Positions 1 to 11,569 of a stretch of DNA of 64,000 bases are shown here, in pieces. Below the pieces are notes generated by a model. It was not told the origin of the DNA. It saw nothing but the letters and a program-made list of their open reading frames with translations, and made no database searches. Position numbers and translations under genes: made by a program. The DNA is from Cichorium intybus (taxonomy: Eukaryota > Streptophyta > Magnoliopsida > Asterales > Asteraceae): contig CM042009.1 in assembly GCA_023525715.1 (NCBI GenBank), forward strand, positions 124,134,819 to 124,198,818, read 5' to 3'. How positions within the stretch are numbered: position 1 is the stretch's first letter; each line of letters opens with the position of its first letter.

Positions 1-339
1 TACATAGCTGCAAGTGAAGCGTCAAAAGAAGCGGCTTGGCTAAAGAACTTCATCAGTGATGTCGGAGTTGTCCCGACTATTCAGGAGCCAATGGAACTGT
101 TCTGCGATAATGAAGGAGCGGTTGCCTTGACTAAGGAACCAAGAGATCATGGATAGTCCAGACACATCGACAGAAAGTACCATTACATCAGACATAGAGT
201 AGAAGAAGGTCACCTCATCGTGAAGAGGGTATCATCTGAGGATAATCCTGCAGATCCTTTGACGAAGGCTCTAAGTAGGGTTAAGCATAGTCAGCATGTT
301 AGGAGCATTGGTCTGAGAGATGATATTAGTTTTAGTAAT
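1..339 (+). pseudogene. Ty1/copia polyprotein, C-terminal RNase H remnant
   Basis: The frame starting at base 1 reads as the last ~110 residues of a copia pol polyprotein. It opens with YIAASEASKEAAWL, contains CDNEGAVALTKEP (the RNase H region with a conserved Asp), then RHIDRKYHYIRHRVEEG and the family-typical NPADPLTKAL, and ends at a TAG at 337-339. An in-frame TAG at 154-156 lies between DHG and SRHID, so this copy cannot make the full protein. The rest of gag-pol lies outside the window to the left. RNase H would remove the RNA template strand during reverse transcription in the particle. Plus strand, same orientation as the LTR that follows. Confidence 0.9.
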
Positions 340-1213
340 TAGATAGTTATTTCGAAACTTGTAACAAAGTAAATGTAATTGACTTTTTGGTGATTAAATA
401 ATGGAGAATTATTTATGAGTATTGATTAATACTATTTGTTATTGGTTCATTATTTTGTTTCATTTTGCATGTTTTACTTCCCGAATAATATGATTATTTA
501 AAAGTCCACAGTCGCTCGTACTTTTGGAGGCAAGTAGTGAATTAAGACTGTCATGAACTGAATTGTAGATTGTCTAAGGTGTTAGACATAGCAACAATGT
601 TGCTGCAATGTTCATGAGTACTTAGAAATGGAGATTTTAGTATTGGACAAACCCACGCTCAGAGAATTACTTCATTGATTCTATCACGAGTAATTCTGAG
701 ACGATGATATCTTATGGTCTTGAAACGGATACATATGAGTTGGAATTTACAAGTCGGTTATACATTGATAATGCGAAAACGCATCGGTAACTCGATGTCA
801 TAAAACATATTATTGTGTGTGATTTGATGACTGAATGATACAAGCATATGAGTCAAAGTTTATTCGTTCATTTTTCCCTAACAGGAAAAGCGATATCTTT
901 GGGCCCCTCGGTGATTTGGTGTTGACTTATAGTGCTGGGCCCAGCCAGGACTAAATTGATGTGTTCGATTATAAGTCCTATATCATCACAAATCAGAAAT
1001 CGGGAAACAAAGTATTGGACAATGAAATTGATTACAATCCATGTATCATGTCTGAGAGATATCTTGAAGAATGAAGGATCATATGATCACTTATCTTAGG
1101 ACGCGTAACAGACTAGGTCAGAGTTCGACAGCGGCTTTTGGAAGCTACAATTTGCTGATCAATTCAGAAGTTATATTGGCAGTTATAGCCATAGACTTAT
1201 CCAAGTGGGAGAC
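340..1213 (+). other. Copia 3' untranslated internal region ending in a polypurine tract
   Basis: About 870 bp without a usable ORF separates the pol stop from the 3' LTR. The last bases (ccaagtgggagac, 1201-1213) form a polypurine-tract-like primer site for plus-strand synthesis directly before the LTR start. Nothing else is recognisable. The length is long for a copia 3' internal region, and short coding remnants may have decayed beyond recognition. Confidence 0.7.
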
Positions 1214-1728
1214 TGTTGGATTAGGTGTCTAAGCCATGACTATAATTGGTATACAATTGATTGATAGTAGCACAGTCCTTTTGGGTTGCCACTAACGCTA
1301 GCAATTGGACAGGATAATTTTTAGAGAGAGAGGTTGATTTATTATGTGATTATTAAATCAAGATAAATAGTTTATTAATATATTATGAAGATAATATATA
1401 AATTAGAAATAGTAATATTTAATTAATAATTAATCAGAAATTATTTGAAATTAGTTTTGGGATTAATTGGATTAATTAAAAGTTCAGGGGCTGAATTGTA
1501 ATTATTCAATAGTTGATTAGTGAACAATTATGACAGTATATATTTTGGGCGAAAACTAAGATATAATTATCCTATGATTTTCGAAAATATATATAGATAA
1601 ATAAGGGTTTGAATTTAAGATAAAAGATTTATCTGGTTTGAATTCAAATAAGGCTTATCTGCTAAACCCTTGAGGCTATAAATAAGGACCCCTGGATCCC
1701 TATTTTCTACGCCAACTACAAGCTCTCA

Positions 1729-1771
<43 letters not shown>

Positions 1772-2009
1772 TCTCTCTCTCTCGCGTTTTTCTTGCTTGC
1801 TAGTTCTTGGTGTGAACCATTTGAGGCACGACACTTGTGGTGCTTGCTTCCAACGAAAACAACTAAAGGTTAGTAGTTTTTATTCATATTTTAGAAATCG
1901 ATTTTTGCCTAAGGGTATTAGTTATAGATTCAATTAGAGAAAACATAGATCCTTAGGTTGCATGTAAACTTAAGAGTATAAGTATATTTGTTATGCCTAT
2001 TTCCTATCA
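1214..2009 (+). mobile_element. Ty1/copia 3' LTR
   Basis: Starts TGTTGGATTAGG right after the polypurine tract and ends ...cctatca, about 796 bp. A TATA box (TATAAATAA, 1677-1685) precedes a CT microsatellite (about 1731-1783), which fits a U3/R/U5 layout. The solo LTR at 56781-57568 is a second, diverged copy of the same family: it shares the first ~60 bp, the TATA block, and the block around gaggcacgacacttgtggtg. The 3' edge was set by a CA end and by comparison with that copy. The left target duplication is outside the window. Confidence 0.85.
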
Positions 2010-3813
2010 TTCGGTGGTATCGCTATGGGCAGCAGTCAATATTGTCAATCATTTTGGGTCGATTAGAACGTTGAGCTTGCCAATGGTAAGATCGGGTGGA
2101 GGACGAGACGAGGTTTCCAACGGATTTCTCTCTTGTTCGTGTTGTACGCTTCGTACTATAAAGTTCTGGTTAGACGTTCCAACTCGGGAGTGGGCAGCAA
2201 CGGTCACACGTGCGGTAGGTTCGAACCCAAGTAGGGAGAAACATGAAGGATGGGTCACAGGATATGGACTACAGCGGGTCTTTCATTCAGCAGCTGGGAT
2301 ACCGCGATTTATTTGATGAGGGGATGCTAAGCTCAGATCTACGGGATTATTTCATGAGAGAAGGGAACAGTAGTGTTGCGATCATTCGGGATTTGAAGAG
2401 TTTTGAGCAGTGAGTTAGGGATCATTTGGGTATTCGACTCGAGAAGCGGGTGAGGGTTCAACCAGCTGGGTTCCTGCTTGAGCCATGATCGTCAGAGTAG
2501 GGAAGGGTGTCTCGATAAGAAAGCAAGGGTATGCACACGGATGTTGGGTTGGTTTGAACCAATATCCAAACGAAGGAGTAGCCTTGTCATGAAGCGGGTT
2601 TACGGCCGAAGAGATGGGATGTTGTTCGGATGGAGCTGATGCGGGAACCGACTTATTAACCAATGGCATTGTGGAGTGGCATCTATGTTCATTCTTAAGG
2701 GTAAGTGTGGTTATGATTTTTTTTTTGCCAGCTGGTAATTAGTCGAGGTTTAGGAGTTAGGAAATCGGGCTTGGAAGGCCATGTAAAGCCCTGTAGGTGG
2801 ATTGTTACGTGATAAGTGTTATTCTTAGTCACTTGATCAGTTCTCGCGACTGAGGGGCAGAATAAATCAGGGAAGCACTGTGAGTCCAGTTGTAAGCTGG
2901 GCGGAGTGGAGAACCTAAATAGGGAAAAGCCTGCGAGTTCAGATGTAAGCTTAAAGGAACGGGGAGCCTGTGAGTCCTTAATGGTGAGAGGATCAAGGAA
3001 CCTAAATGTCCTGCCTATGAACCATACATGTTAGGAAGGTCGGAGAGTCCTTAGATACGGATAGAGCGGGAACAGCCTGATGGACTATGTATGCGTTGTG
3101 CACTATGTGTTTGGACCCTGATGGGTTGGGTACTATTGGATAGAGTGCATGTAGACTGGAAGACGTATGGTTGGAGCAGTATGATTAGCTCATCTGGATT
3201 TATACCCTCGTGCTTCTATCGAGATGGTGCATGTTGGACAGAGTAGCCTTAAGGACCAGTAGGAACTTTATGAAGGCAAGCGTTGGAAGCTTGTAGGACG
3301 ACTTGGATTCAGGGGCGTATGTCGTTGTTATTTGATGGTGTTTTGTGCAGTGGTTGCTAGGTATGTGACGCGGTATCAGATATTTGCTGGCTAAATGGGT
3401 TGTCGGTGAACTGGACGGGTGTGTTTCTCAGGATTATCAGGTTCGTTTTAGGTGACTTCTGATACGTTACGTAATAAGGGTTTTTATGATGTTCGTTGTT
3501 CGTGTTCCGCAGGTTTTAGGGGCAGGAATGGCATGAGTGTGGCCTGAGCAGGCGTGAGGATTAGGAAAGAAGGTTGTGCATTGGCTGAGAATCGTCTGAG
3601 GTTACTCTTATGTGTCATGTGATTGGATGATGAGTTAAGTTTTAAGGCATTAGTCCGTCTTAGGCGCCCTTGGTAGACAATCAAAGTCACAAATTATGGG
3701 ATGGTTGACCAGTGAGAGCGTTAGGGATGACGTGTATGGATTGAAGTCTAGGAACGTGCGGAAGAATATGGATGCGTATTTCGAGGATGAAATCTAGTTA
3801 AGTGGGAGAAAGT
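2010..3813 (+). pseudogene. Decayed 3' internal region of a Ty3/gypsy-like element
   Basis: No long ORF. A 49-residue open segment (2264-2413) reads like coding sequence (LGYRDLFDEGML, REGNSSVAIIRDL), but I cannot place it in a family. The end is informative: a TTTCGAGGATGAAATC block (3779-3794) followed by a purine-rich gtgggagaaag run immediately before an LTR is the usual 3' end of plant Ty3/gypsy internal regions. The tract is therefore read as the ruined or non-autonomous body of the element whose LTR starts at 3814. Its left part abuts the copia LTR, so the true left edge is unknown. Confidence 0.5.
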
Positions 3814-4374
3814 TGTAAGACAGTGTTCCCGGAATGACCAAGTTGGAATTAAAGTAATTGGTTTTTGGTAAAAATTAGAGATACTGACACTATCTATGGA
3901 GATAGCACCGTTATCTTGTTAAAACGTGTTTTCAGGAATCATGGAGATAACGACGCTATCTACCGCTGAGTGTACAAAACCCTAGATCAGGGGTTTTGGG
4001 CCATATTTAAGAGTTCTAAACCCTAGGTAGCCGTCATTTCCACTCATTCCATCCTTAGAAGCTCTGAAATCGTTCTTGGAGGCTTGAGAAGTTTTTTTGG
4101 CTTAGAGCTTGCTTAAAGAACACTCTTGAAGAAGGAGGATTGTAGTGGTGAAGCTTGGGCACCCCTTTCAGCCGAGGAATCAGATTCAAGACTTGTTCAG
4201 GATCATCACAAGTGACTTCTCCCATGATTTGTTCTTTGGAATAGGTTTTCTCTTGTTTATGTCTAAGTTAATGGAGTTTGGCTCTTACTTTGGTTGGGTG
4301 TTGGAGTTGGGGCAACTCTACGCCTTTTGGATTTGATTCACTTTTTGACCTAAGAATGAAGTTTGACATGCATG

Positions 4375-5359
4375 TGACAACGCCTAGTAATATCAAGTAT
4401 TTTAGTCGTTGTTGAGCCCTATTCTTGGTAAATTTATATCATATATGTTGTGGTATTCTCACTTTTTGTGTCAGTGCTTGTTTGGAATGAAATGATGTAA
4501 ACAGGGGCTAAATGCATACAAAATGGAAGAAGTTTGAAGATAAAGACAAAACAGTCGAATTCGCACGCGCGCCGCGGTGATGTCCAAGGGCGCGACGCGC
4601 TGAGTCATGATTGAGGCGGTGAAGAAGATTCAAATGCCGAAGAAACGGGGATAAACTAGCACGCGCGCCGCTGAATCTAAATGCGCGCGGCGCGGTCACT
4701 TATTTTTCAAAACTATAAATAGAGGGTTCTAGGTCGAAATCAGCAGCAAACACCTGGCATAGGAACGACCCCCAAGGCTTTTTTGACTCCGAGTTTCAGT
4801 TTTTAGTCGACCATAATTGGTATTTATGTTTTTCTCTTTTAATTTCCAAGTAGTTTAGTAGTTTTGGTAGCTTTGGCTAGTGTTATTGGGCGTGACAACC
4901 ATTGGCATTAGTTTTTAGTTTCTAAAAGTTTATGTTTTTAGTTTTGGAACAAGTTGGATCTGAGTTTTTAATAGTTAATCATTCGGTTATTGTTAATTGC
5001 TCTCTTTTCGGTTTTATGCTTTTGGTTGAATTTTGGATGTTTGAATGTGTTGGATGTTTTGATTTGATCTTTGTTACTTCTGATTCTGAAGTGCATTTCT
5101 GATTTCAGTAAGTAATTAGGTTAAGTATTGGTTTTAGTTTAGTTGATGCTTGATTTGGAATTGTTGAATGTTTATGATTTCTGGATTGTTTTGGTAAAAG
5201 TCGGAAACTAGATCCTCTGGCTGTAGCGTGGCACTACAGTTGGTAATCTGTTGCCTACCTTGACCACGTAACTCCTGTGGATCGACCCTGACTAGCGCTA
5301 TACTAGTGTTTGTTAGGTTATTTTAGTATTTTTGACCGCACGACGACCTAGGCGTGTCA
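4375..5359 (+). repeat. 5' LTR of Athila-like element 1
   Basis: 985 bp, TGACAACGCC...GGCGTGTCA, nearly the same as 9599-10569. A TATA box (TATAAATAG) lies at 4714-4722. The 150 bp before it contain four GC-rich near-palindromic words such as cgcgcgccgcgg and gcgcgcggcgcgg, in an otherwise AT-rich LTR. Confidence 0.9.
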
Positions 5360-5364
5360 AATTT

Positions 5365-5381
5365 TGGCGCCGTTGCCGGGG
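5365..5381 (+). other. Primer-binding site, element 1
   Basis: TGGCGCCGTTGCCGGGG lies five bases inside the 5' LTR end. This is the tRNA-Asp-type primer site common in plant Athila/Tat gypsy elements. Element 2 has the same site with one change. Confidence 0.85.
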
Positions 5382-5472
5382 AGTTGTGCGCTTAGGATAG
5401 ACGATCAGTAGGTTTGTTTCTTTTGATGTTTGATTTTAGTTTTTTGATTTTTGGTATGTGTACATCCTTATA

Positions 5473-6675
5473 ATGGGTGATTACATGTACCCGGATCAGT
5501 ATTATGAGTATTATGAAAATCCGGCCGACACCTATTACGAGGATGATTACGACAATGGATCATTCGATGACATTGGATGGCGGACCGATGAGTCATCTCA
5601 ACCTGAAAATTCTATAACTTGGGCCCAAGTATTGGAACTCATGGTTGATACCTACCAAGTGCAAAAAGACCAGGCTGATGCTCTTGAAAGATTGCAAGTT
5701 TTATTAGATAAGTTTGAGGAAAGTAGGAAATGTTCACCACCCTCGCCAGAACCCGAGGCGAGTGATTTTTATACCAATGATAATGTGTGTGAACTTGCAT
5801 CACCTGAATATGTGATGGAAGGGCATGCACTGTGGGAAAGTCAAGAGACCACTGAGAGGGTCGAAAATGTTGTTGAGGAAGAGGTTGTAGGTCACAATGC
5901 TACCGCTGACTCAACAGCTTTTGATGTTTTTGATGTTTTTGAAAATGTTGATAATGTGGAGCTGGTGATGAGTGAATCCATACCATCACCAGACAATTTG
6001 GTTGATGAGGATGTTGAGGAGGAGGCTGTAAGTGACAGTACAGACCCCAGCCCAACAATTGCTGAAATTTTTGAAAATTTTGAGCATTTTGAAAGTGAGG
6101 ATCTGGTGATGAGTGAATCTGTACCATCACCAGATCAAACCAGTCGCTCACTCTTGGTCCCGATCCACCTGTTGGACGATGACCAAGAAGATGATGCCGA
6201 CGAGTTGGTTTTTGAAAATAATAAACATGATTTTATCGCCACTCATGATCCATTCATGAATGAAAAATTAGATGTAATCAATACCATCGATGAGGATATA
6301 TGGAAGCATCCCGACATGTTGCCTTGCAATCCCATTCGATTGGAAAATCTTTATTGGTACTACAAGCCAAAATTGCAAATTGAAGATAGCACGCGAGACA
6401 CTATCAAACGAGGTGAGAAACAACTACTGGGAGCAGCACTGGGCGCGCTTCGCATCAAATCAGTGATCTTGAAGAAACCTAGAAGGAAGGATCGAGCTTG
6501 GAGGTTCAAAGCTACCTCCAAGTATTCACGGGAGATAGTCGGAAGACAACAACCGGGCAGCAGCAGGAGAACTGGCAAGCCATTCGATCCAGGAAAGTGG
6601 AAGGAGCATGTGGGCAACAAAGGGACGGTGGTGACTGAAAATCAGCAAAGGAAGAAGGCATACGATCCACCGTAG
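5473..6675 (+). CDS. Unidentified 400-aa acidic protein of Athila-like element 1
   Basis: Single uninterrupted ORF in the place where gag normally starts, ~90 bp after the primer site. The first ATG in frame is at 5473 (MGDYMYPDQYYEYY); the frame is open five codons further up without an ATG. The N-terminus is Tyr/Asp/Glu-rich, followed by a helical, probably coiled-coil stretch (about residues 45-80, including MVDTYQVQKDQADALERLQV). The middle is strongly acidic and carries two copies of a unit ending in VMSES(I/V)PSPD, each preceded by a Phe/Asn/Glu-rich run. The last ~130 residues are basic (KKPRRKDRAWRFKATSK). No zinc knuckle, protease or polymerase motif is seen. An acidic middle with a basic tail could suit nucleic-acid packaging, but that is inference. 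I do not recognise the family; element 2 has gag-protease here instead. Confidence 0.65.
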   Translation: MGDYMYPDQYYEYYENPADTYYEDDYDNGSFDDIGWRTDESSQPENSITWAQVLELMVDTYQVQKDQADALERLQVLLDKFEESRKCSPPSPEPEASDFYTNDNVCELASPEYVMEGHALWESQETTERVENVVEEEVVGHNATADSTAFDVFDVFENVDNVELVMSESIPSPDNLVDEDVEEEAVSDSTDPSPTIAEIFENFEHFESEDLVMSESVPSPDQTSRSLLVPIHLLDDDQEDDADELVFENNKHDFIATHDPFMNEKLDVINTIDEDIWKHPDMLPCNPIRLENLYWYYKPKLQIEDSTRDTIKRGEKQLLGAALGALRIKSVILKKPRRKDRAWRFKATSKYSREIVGRQQPGSSRRTGKPFDPGKWKEHVGNKGTVVTENQQRKKAYDPP

Positions 6676-7437
6676 CTGTAGAAGGAATAGTCCGTCTGGC
6701 TGAAGACGTTAAACTTAGCGCTTGTTGGGAGGCAACCCATCTTTATATGTTAGGTACTGTATTTCTTAGGAGTAATTAGGAAGATATTATCATCGTCATT
6801 GCAGGTGTTATTGGTTCGAGGCAAGTGTGGGGTCATTATGAAGGAAATTTGAAAAATTGCATACCGCGTCGCGGTCAGACGTTTTGCGCGCCGCGGGATC
6901 GCAGACCAACCCGATGCACAGGGGTTGATTTGGGAACACGCGCGCCGCGGTCACTACTTATCCATTCCACGGGAATCGATCGGTCAGATTCTTCCTTTAT
7001 AAGTACGTCGCATTCACTATTCACACATACATCACCACGCCACGCCTTAGAGCTCCGATCATCCGACGTTTTTCTCGCATTTTTTCTCGTTCATTTCATT
7101 CCTACTATTGAGGTATGTCATTCTAACTAGTTTTTACTTGTTAGAACTAGCGATTAGGCTGTGAAATTGGTGATATCTCCAAAAATGAAAAACTTAGAAA
7201 TCGGCAATGCTGGCTCGTAGGGTGTTTTCTTTGCCAAATGATCACCCTAGAGGGGCTAGTCGGTGCTTAGGCTACCTTGTAGTGTGTTTGGATTGAGTTA
7301 ACAGGTGAAAATCAGTGAGATTAGGGTTGGAATTCGAAACAGCCGCTCGCCGCGGCGCGCCCTGGTTCTTGGGCCGCGTCGCGGTTCGGTGGGGAGGATA
7401 ATGACTTATTTTGCAAAATTTTTGTTTTGTGTACAGA
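6676..7437 (+). other. Conserved non-coding block between the two ORFs, element 1
   Basis: Starts with a stretch (about 6690-6745) holding gacgttaaacttagcgcttg and a gggaggcaaccca word, which recurs nearly unchanged at about 30125-30175 in element 2. Further on are several GC-rich words (gcgcgccgcggg ~6886, acgcgcgccgcggt ~6940, gccgcggcgcgcc ~7347) and a short conserved tract before the second ORF. No ORF is supported. Conservation while the upstream ORF differs suggests a cis-acting role such as RNA processing or second-ORF expression. Confidence 0.6.
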
Positions 7438-8586
7438 TGGCTTTCAGGCGCGATCATCCTTTTCTCCAGTTCCTCAAGGGTCCAGAGAGTTCGATCGAGT
7501 ATACTCAGAGGAGGGATGCACTTATTAGTCGCCGTGTTCTCGAGGCGACGATCATAGATCGGGATATTCTCAGGATGGCCGGACTCTGGGACGAGATCGA
7601 GCCTTTTATTCATCGTACGTTGGGACAGGCTCATGGCCAACCAGGACGATACAGTTTACACCGAGCTTCTCTTGGAGTTTCTCTCCACGATCCGCTACGC
7701 ACCGGCTTCGACAGAGGCCCGATCCAGGCTAGTCCGATTCAGATTGGGGGAGCCCCCAGGGAGTGCAGTCTCAGGGAGTTCGGGAGACGTACGGGTATAT
7801 ACACGGAGGAGGATCTCCAAAGCCGTCACTTCACGCCGTTCCTTCACACGTGTATTCAGGGGCAGCCCGCACGGGATGTCAATGCAGTTGTTTGGGCCAC
7901 GTTGTCCAACGTGTACTTCGAGGCGGGGTCGGCCAGGGAGAGCCAGCTCCGCAACCCGCTTCATCGGCTCATGCACCGTATCGTCACCACCTCTATCATG
8001 TAGAGGGAGGGGCGAGAAGGTGTACGGTGAGGACATGACATATTTGTGGGTGCTCCTCGACCCCACCAGGTTCCTCCACCTACCGTACGCCTTGGCGATT
8101 TCCTTATCCACCCGGGCAGCGGGTGCGTCAGCCAGCAGTCCTTTGACCGGCGGGCATTACATTACCTGCCTAGCCCGATCATATAGGTTGCTTACTGCTG
8201 CGACCATAGCCTCCCTGACGGCGATTCCTCCAGCCAGCACATCAGTGCGGGCACTGGAGAACATGCACCTGATGCACCAGCCACGACCTGGACATTTTGT
8301 GAGAGAGATAACAGAGGCACCGAGGGCGTCCCGACCAGCCCATGAGGAGGGACCCTCGAGGCATCGCCAGAGGGTTACACCACCAGTACCACCACAGCCA
8401 CAGCCGGAGGAGACGTAGGCCACCCGCCGATTGGAGGAGCGAGTTGCTCGGATTGAGGATCAGTTGGAGTGGATCGGGGAGGTACTTTTACAGATGGCCA
8501 CTTAACAGGGACAACACCCCCGACCATTCCCAGCCCGAGCCCATGATCATGAGGCAGGTCCTTCTAGGCCACCCGGTGGCGATTGA
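7438..8586 (+). pseudogene. ATHILA ORF1-like second ORF, element 1 (frameshifted)
   Basis: The ATG at 7438 (MAFRRDHPFLQFL) opens a reading frame matching 30860-32053 of element 2. Shared blocks include RRVLEATIIDRDILR, FGRRTGIYTE, LRNPLHRLMHRIV, GEDMTYLWVLLDP and SLSTRAAGASASSPL, then a C-terminal helix VARIEDQLEWIGEVLL. The middle shifts frame near 7630 (a ~47-bp deletion relative to element 2) and returns near 7750. Further stops lie at 8001-8003, 8416-8418 and 8503-8505. The (F/T)YLW and ITxLARS pattern resembles the ATHILA ORF-1 family (Pfam PF03078), whose function is unknown. The assignment is from memory of the family and needs a profile search. Confidence 0.7.
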
Positions 8587-9598
8587 TGTATTTTTCCATT
8601 TTCTTTTGGGATATGTGTAATATACTTATGGTACTGCTTTATCTTTTGCTTGTTTATATTTTATTAGTTTTTCTGTTTGCATTTAACATTTTTGTGAGTT
8701 ATGCATGTAATACTAAATGAAGGAGTTGTTTCAGGCAAGTGTGGGGTCACCGTGCCCCCTCCACTTGCCTTGACCACCGGCGTGTTTCACTGTTGCGCTA
8801 CAACTCCTGAATTCTGAGTCGAGGATTTTTGTTCGTGTTTTTGTACCTGTGACAACCAAGTACCATTGAGCAATCTACCGTCTAAGGGGTAACTCTTTCT
8901 CCCTTGTTTTGAAATATTTTTATGTACAATGGGGATGTTGTACGGTTTTAAGTGTGGGGTGTGACGGTCGAAAAAGAGTTTTTATAATTTTTGCGGGAAA
9001 TGAGTCATTTTCAAATTTTTTAGCAATTTTTTCAAAATTTTTAATAGGTTGTAATTTTGAAACGAATAGTTTGTGAATGTTTTAGCATTGTTATTTTTCA
9101 AGAAATATTGTTTAGTTGTTATCATGCTATGAGTTTAGTCAAATAAGTTGAGTTTTAAGAGTTAGAAGATTGGAGTGTTTTAAGATTGGAATTTAGGAAA
9201 GGATTGTCAATCAGTGGCCTTTGTTGTTCGAGCCGATAAGTCTAAAATGGGTGGGACTTATGCACCTTGCCACCTAAGATCGTCCGGTCTGGGATGGTAT
9301 TTCTGAAAGCTCGTTACACGGACAACATCGAAAGTCATAGATAGTTCTTTAATGGCCAAGAGAATCTGAATGAGTATGTACACTTTAGTGTGGACAGAAA
9401 ATTTGTTATCAAGGGTGCTTTAGAAAGTCATGAATTCCAAAGAATATTCTGATTATGTTTTCACAAACTATTTCACTCTAACTCCTAAGGCAATAGGCTT
9501 TGAAATTAAACACATTCAAAAATTGTTTGAGTCTATATTAGAATTTGTTAAAAAAACTCTCTTGCTTGGGGACAAGCAAGGCACAAGTGTGGGCTATT
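8587..9598 (+). other. 3' untranslated internal region of element 1
   Basis: Non-coding, closely similar to 32054-33076 of element 2 over most of its length, including a ccgtgccccctccacttgcc block (~8751) and a recurring caagtgtgggg word (~8735). It ends with caagcaaggcacaagtgtggg directly before the LTR, which acts as the purine-rich primer region. The caagtgtgggg word occurs several times across both elements (about 6822, 8735, 9582, 30255, 33060). Confidence 0.6.
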
Positions 9599-10569
9599 TG
9601 ACAACGCCTAGTAATATCAAGTATTTTAGTCGTTGTTGAGCCCTATTCTTGGTAAATTTATATCATATATGCTGTGGTATTCTCACTTTTTGTGTCAGTG
9701 CTTGTTTGGAAAGAAATGATGTAAACAGGGGCTAAATGCGTACAAAATGGAAGAAGTTTGAAGATAAAGACAAAACAGTTAAATTCGTGATGTACAAGGG
9801 CGCGACGCGCTGAGTCATGATTGAGGCGGTGAAGAAGATTCAAATGCCGAAGAAACGGGGATAAACTAGCACGTGTGCCGCGGAATCTAAATGCACGCGG
9901 CGCGATCACTTATTTTTCAAAACTATAAATAGAGGGTTCTAGGTCGAAATCAGCAACAAAGACCTGGCATAGGAACGACCCCCAAGGCTTCTTTGACTCC
10001 GAGTTTCAGTTTTTAGTCGACCATAATTGGTATTTATGTTTTTCTCTTTTAATTTCCAAGTAGTTTAGTAGTTTTGGTAGCTTTGGCTAGTGTTATTGGG
10101 TGTGACAAACATTGGCATTAGTTTTTAGTTTCTGAAAGTTTATGTTTTCTATTTTGGAACAAGTTGGATCTGAGTTTTTAATAGTTAATCATTCGGTTAT
10201 TGTTAATTGCTCTCTTTTCGGTTTTATGCTTTTGGATGAATTTTGGATGTTTGAATGTGTTGGATGTTTTGATTTGATCTTTGTTACTTCTGATTCTAAA
10301 GTGCATTTCTGATTTCAGTAAGTAATTAGGTTAAGTATTGGTTTTAGTTTAGTTGATGCTTGATTTGGAATTGTTGAATGTTTATGATTTCTGGATTGTT
10401 TTGGTAAAAGTCGGAAACTAGATCCTCTGGCTGTAGAGTGACACTACAGTTGGTAATCTGTTGCCTACCATGACCACATAACTCCTGTGGATCGACCCTG
10501 ACTACCGCTATACTAGTGTGTGTTAGGTTATTTTACTATTTTTGACCGCACGACGACCTAGGCGTGTCA
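9599..10569 (+). repeat. 3' LTR of Athila-like element 1
   Basis: 971 bp, matching 4375-5359 with scattered substitutions. It has lost one GC-rich word present in the 5' LTR (after position ~9784), which explains most of the length difference. TATA box TATAAATAG at 9924-9932. Confidence 0.9.
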
Positions 10570-11569
10570 ACATGTCAAGAAAGTTTGGATTTTTATGGAA
10601 ATTTATACCTTTTGCATGAGTTTTAGAGGGTATTAGCCCCTGACTTAATGGATTAAGTGCATAATGAAGTTTTGGAAAAATTCATAGATAGCGACGAAAA
10701 TCTATCGCGATCGCACCGGTTTGAATATTGGATAGTGATGCTATCTTAGGGAGATAGTGGTGCTATTTGGCCGTTAACCGTTAACTTTGACTTTGACCGT
10801 TGACTTTTTGACAAGTTTGACTTTTGGTCAAACTTGGGAGATTCGGGGTGCCGATTATAGGGTTTTACCTTGATTGGGGTTCAGGATTTGCTAAGTTCTG
10901 TTTATCGCTAATTTAGGCATTCATGTTTTTCCCGAAAGCGTGCGTGGAGTGTTATCGGCTCGGCAGATCAGGTGAGTTTTCTCACTATACTATGTGTGAA
11001 GTTACATGCGTAGGTAACTTGGTATTGTAGGTGAGCTATTACATTAGGTAAAGTAGGACTGCTTGTGCTTATGTGTAGTTGTATGATTCGTTTTAACGAC
11101 TTTGTTGATATCACGATGCTTAACCAGTCGCGTCGGGCATCACAAAGGTGCTGAATGATAAAAGGACGATGCTTGGCAGGTCGTTCCGGACACCACGAAG
11201 GTGTTGAATGATAGAAGGACGATGCTTGACAGGTCGTTCCTAGATTTTGTATGTGTCTTATGTGTAAGAATGTGATGGAATATATGGTATCTTGGGGAAC
11301 TTACTAAGCTTTGTGCTTACCCTATTACCCTAAATATTTTTCAGGCACTTTTCAGAATAAAGGAACGGAGCGCGTCATGACTGTATCACATCCGACATTT
11401 TGGTGTTCAAAGTCTTCCGCCGGTTAATGTTTTGTATTTGATTTAATATCTATGGTTTTAAATGTTTTAAATACTGAACTTGGAACAAATGGTTTTATTT
11501 CCAACCCGTTTTATGTATTCGAACCGTTTTTAAAAATGAAAATTTTACTCTTGAATTTGGGACGTTACA

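Larger units (their letters stand above)
4375..10569 (+). mobile_element. Athila-like non-autonomous LTR retrotransposon, element 1
   Basis: A 6.2 kb element with two LTRs (985 and 971 bp) starting TGACAACGCC and ending GTGTCA. It has a TGGCGCCGTTGCCGGGG primer-binding site at 5365, one long ORF (5473-6675) and a damaged second ORF (7438-8586). No reverse transcriptase, RNase H or integrase motif is seen in any frame of the ~4.2 kb internal region. Flanks gcatg/acatg match at 4 of 5 bases as a target duplication. It sits inside the gypsy LTR 3814-11569. Element 2 (25727-34171) is a relative sharing LTR style, PBS, the post-ORF block, the second ORF and the 3' region. The Athila assignment rests on the PBS, the second ORF and element 2's gag/protease. 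Confidence 0.85.
3814..11569 (+). mobile_element. Ty3/gypsy 3' LTR (~1.56 kb) split by an Athila-like insertion
   Basis: Begins TGTAAGACAGTG after the purine tract and ends GGGACGTTACA at 11569. It is interrupted at 4374/10570 by the 6195-bp element described next; removing that and one TSD leaves ~1556 bp. Two clusters of gatagc/gctatc words (3888-3965 and 10685-10775) give it short inverted repeats; the first lies upstream of a TATA-like catatttaag (~4001). The sequence after 11569 is unrelated copia coding sequence, which supports the right boundary. Confidence 0.7.

Noticed and set aside
5458..5472. Upstream GTG start for the 400-aa ORF
   Set aside because: In a plant, initiation at GTG is unlikely; the first in-frame ATG is at 5473.
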